Positions 60,625 through 64,000 of a DNA stretch of 64,000 nucleotides are shown piece by piece. The position numbers were made by a program, and so were the translations under genes. The stretch is from Sinorhizobium sp. A49. Its GTDB lineage: Bacteria > Pseudomonadota > Alphaproteobacteria > Rhizobiales > Rhizobiaceae. The DNA lies in assembly GCF_002002725.1 (NCBI RefSeq), contig NZ_MUNW01000041.1:62001-126000 (forward strand). The letters run 5' to 3'. Numbering within the stretch: position 1 is the first letter of the stretch; the number at the start of each line of letters is the position of its first letter. A model generated the notes under the pieces. The model was not told the DNA's origin. It saw only the letters and a list, made by a program, of their open reading frames with translations, and did no database searches.

Positions 60625-62484
60625 TCACGCCTTATCAAGCGCCTCGAGTTCGTCGATCAGCCCTTCGATCATCGACAGACCCTGTGCCCAGAACGACGGA
60701 TCGGTGGCGTCGAGGCCAAAGGGAGCCAGCAACTCCGAATGGTGCTTGGTGCCGCCGGCCTTCAGCATTTCGAAATACTTCGCCTGGAAGCCCTTCTCGG
60801 CGTTCTGGTAGACGGCATAGAGCGAGTTCACCAGGCAATCGCCGAAGGCGTAGGCATAGACGTAGAACGGCGAGTGAATGAAGTGCGGGATATAGGCCCA
60901 GTAGGTCTCGTAGCCCTCGGAAATCCGGATCGCCGGGCCGAGGCTTTCCGCCTGTACCGAAAGCCAGAGATTGCCGATGTCGTCCGCCGTCAGTTCGCCT
61001 TCCTTGCGGGCCGTGTGCAGCTTGCGCTCGAATTCGTAGAAGGCGATCTGGCGCACGACCGTGTTGATCATGTCCTCGACCTTCTGGGCAAGCATGGCCT
61101 TGCGCTCGCGCTTGTCCTTGGTCTGGTCGAGAAGCGCGCGGAAGGTCAGCATTTCACCGAACACCGATGCGGTCTCGGCCAGGGTCAGTGGCGTCGAAGC
61201 CATCAATGCGCCCTGTTCGCCGGCGAGCACCTGATGCACGCCGTGGCCGAGTTCGTGCGCGAGCGTCATCACGTCGCGCGGCTTGCCCATATAGTTGACG
61301 AGTACGTAAGGGTGCGCTGACGGAACGGTCGGGTGAGCGAAGGCGCCAGGCGCCTTGCCTGGGCGAACCGGTGCATCGATCCAGCGGTCGTCGAAGAAGC
61401 GGCGGGCGATTGCGGCCATCTCAGGGTCGAAAGCATGGTAGGCCGAAAGCACCGTGTCCTTTGCCTCGTTCCATGAGATCAGCGCGTTCGGCGTTTCCGG
61501 CAGCGGCGCGTTGCGATCCCAGAAGTCCATCTGTTCCATGCCGAGCCACTTTGCCTTCATCGCGTAGTAGCGATGCGAGAGGCGCGGATAGGCTGTCTTC
61601 ACCGCTTCCGCAAGCGCATCGACAACCTCGCGCTCGACACGGTTGGCCAGATGCCGGCTGTCGGCGATATCCTCGAAGCCGCGCCAGCGATCGGAGATTT
61701 CCTTGTCCTTGGCGAGCGTATTGGTGATCAGCGTGAAGGTGCGGATATTGGCCCTGAAGGTTTCGGCCAGCGCCATCGCCGCCTTCTTGCGCACCTCGGT
61801 CGAAGGATCCTGCAGCAGGTTCAGGGCCACTTCGAGCGGCATCGTCTCGCCGTCGACGGTAAAGGTCAGCGCCGCCATTGTCTCGTCGAACAGACGGTTG
61901 AAGGCGGCCGGACCGGTCATCGACTTTTCGAGGAACAGTTGCTCGAGCTTGTCGTCGAGCTGATAGGGCTTGTCCTTGCGCAGGTCGAGAAGCCAGGGCT
62001 TGTAGTGCGCGGCAAGGCTGTCGTTGGCGAGTGCCGCATCGATCACGGCATCGTCGATGCGGTTGAGCTCGAGCGAGAAGAACAGAAGGTGTGCCGACAT
62101 GTCGGTCAGCTTCGACTGTACGTCGCCATAGAGCTTGCCGTTTTCCGGCTTTGAGGTGTCGGAGAAATAGGTGAGGCCTGCAAAGGACGCGATGCGGCCC
62201 ATGATGTCTTCCAGCGCTTCGAATTCCTTCACGGCTGCACCGATGCCGTCGTTGCCGGTCTTCGTCGCGGCGACGGCAAGCTTGCCTTTCCACCTGGTTT
62301 CGAACGCGATCGAATCCGCTTCGGCCTTCTTCATATCGGAGAGGAAAGCATCTGACGTCGCGGACGGATAGAGATCCTCCAGCCGCCAGGAGGGCAGATC
62401 GCCGAGCGCGGATACCGCGCCTTGGGCAGGGCCGGCGGCGGCACGGACGACGGTTTTCTCGGAAGCGAAGGTGCGGAAGGTCAT
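60625..62484 (-). CDS. pepF: Oligoendopeptidase F family metallopeptidase (M3)
   Basis: A 619-residue zinc peptidase that cleaves short peptides in the cytoplasm. The zinc motif is LAHELGHGVHQ near residue 408, with the downstream glutamate in LAETASVFGEMLTF. N-terminal blocks WRLEDLYPSATSDAFLSDMK and YKPWLLDLRKDKPYQLDDKLE (in part) are typical of the PepF/M3B group. ATG 62484 (MTFRTFASEK) has GAGAAATCC upstream; ATG 62499 is possible. Monocistronic. Confidence 0.94.
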   Translation of the reverse strand: MTFRTFASEKTVVRAAAGPAQGAVSALGDLPSWRLEDLYPSATSDAFLSDMKKAEADSIAFETRWKGKLAVAATKTGNDGIGAAVKEFEALEDIMGRIASFAGLTYFSDTSKPENGKLYGDVQSKLTDMSAHLLFFSLELNRIDDAVIDAALANDSLAAHYKPWLLDLRKDKPYQLDDKLEQLFLEKSMTGPAAFNRLFDETMAALTFTVDGETMPLEVALNLLQDPSTEVRKKAAMALAETFRANIRTFTLITNTLAKDKEISDRWRGFEDIADSRHLANRVEREVVDALAEAVKTAYPRLSHRYYAMKAKWLGMEQMDFWDRNAPLPETPNALISWNEAKDTVLSAYHAFDPEMAAIARRFFDDRWIDAPVRPGKAPGAFAHPTVPSAHPYVLVNYMGKPRDVMTLAHELGHGVHQVLAGEQGALMASTPLTLAETASVFGEMLTFRALLDQTKDKRERKAMLAQKVEDMINTVVRQIAFYEFERKLHTARKEGELTADDIGNLWLSVQAESLGPAIRISEGYETYWAYIPHFIHSPFYVYAYAFGDCLVNSLYAVYQNAEKGFQAKYFEMLKAGGTKHHSELLAPFGLDATDPSFWAQGLSMIEGLIDELEALDKA

Positions 62485-62671
62485 CGTCGGATTTCTCATG
62501 TTCGTGACAGGAAGAGGCAAGCGATACGGGTTCCATTGCTATCGCCGGCAATGGATAAAATGCAAGCATTTCTCAAAAGATGATGTTCAGCCCTTTATGG
62601 CACAGATGCCTGACGTGATTTGGCACATGACGTTGGCCAAAAGTACCGCGTGTCCAAAGCAGGAGGCTTCC

Positions 62672-64000
<1,329 letters not shown>

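Noticed and set aside
62596..62640. TGGCACA twice before the response-regulator gene, suggesting sigma-54 promoters.
   Set aside because: The GC element expected 10 bases after GG is misplaced in both; spacing does not fit the -24/-12 consensus.

Overview
The window is high-GC chromosomal DNA from an alphaproteobacterium of the Rhizobiaceae, most likely Ensifer/Sinorhizobium. The pointers are a CpdR-type cell-cycle regulator beside hutG, a suhB/MmgR-type small RNA in front of an inositol-monophosphatase-family gene, a ROSE-like leader with an RpoH-type promoter on an hsp20 gene, homospermidine synthase, an Omp10-like lipoprotein and three copies of a rhizobial type of intergenic repeat. Genus is inferred from gene order and sequence character, not from a search. 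No CRISPR array, prophage, insertion sequence with a transposase, or rRNA was seen.

Layout. 1-2.6 kb: end of a glycogen operon (glgP, then the first codons of glgB, both minus strand). 2.8-4.1 kb: a TadG-like von Willebrand protein with its own terminator. 4.3-10.9 kb: a tight three-gene operon coding for an amidoligase/transglutaminase fusion (DUF2126), a circularly permuted ATP-grasp/alpha-E fusion and a second transglutaminase. This is a predicted peptide-modification system and the best candidate here for little-described biology. 11-20 kb is regulatory and stress-type accessory DNA: aldo/keto reductase with a divergent LysR, a membrane diguanylate cyclase, a VOC/DUF1579/DUF899 group divergent from a MarR gene with a palindromic operator, a second MarR gene with shared operator-like sites in front of two tandem GFA-family genes, and a frameshifted lipocalin-like gene. 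20-24.4 kb: ilvD, then a plus-strand run of a hypothetical gene, a dapA-like gene and two small orphan genes. 24.6-28.9 kb: a 1092-residue zinc-ribbon/cyclase/STAND-ATPase/TPR protein and a peroxiredoxin-like gene.

29.4-37.2 kb: tRNA-Val(GAC), cpdR, hutG, the MmgR-type RNA, a hisN/suhB-type phosphatase, a lysophospholipase-like gene, the heat-shock gene, a bile-acid/sodium-symporter-family transporter with a divergent LysR, and threonine aldolase. 37.8-44.1 kb: gltB and gltD, the two subunits of glutamate synthase. 44.2-50.2 kb: a periplasmic SGNH hydrolase (DUF459), a lytic transglycosylase, galU, a beta-barrel outer-membrane protein and an NfeD protein; 50.2-51.2 kb: its partner paraslipin. 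51.3-56.7 kb: hemH, a periplasmic 5'-nucleotidase with a C-terminal LysM, an Omp10-like lipoprotein and homospermidine synthase. A long near-perfect inverted repeat lies between hemH and the nucleotidase gene. 56.8-64 kb: a DUF3445 protein, a PAS-GGDEF protein, the folate genes pabB and pabC-like, oligoendopeptidase F, and the first 443 codons of a sigma-54-dependent response regulator that runs off the right edge.

Most of the window is housekeeping metabolism (glycogen, branched-chain amino acids, nitrogen assimilation, heme, folate, polyamine) and cell-envelope functions. Almost every transcription unit ends in a recognisable hairpin with a T-run, and these support the strand and operon assignments.
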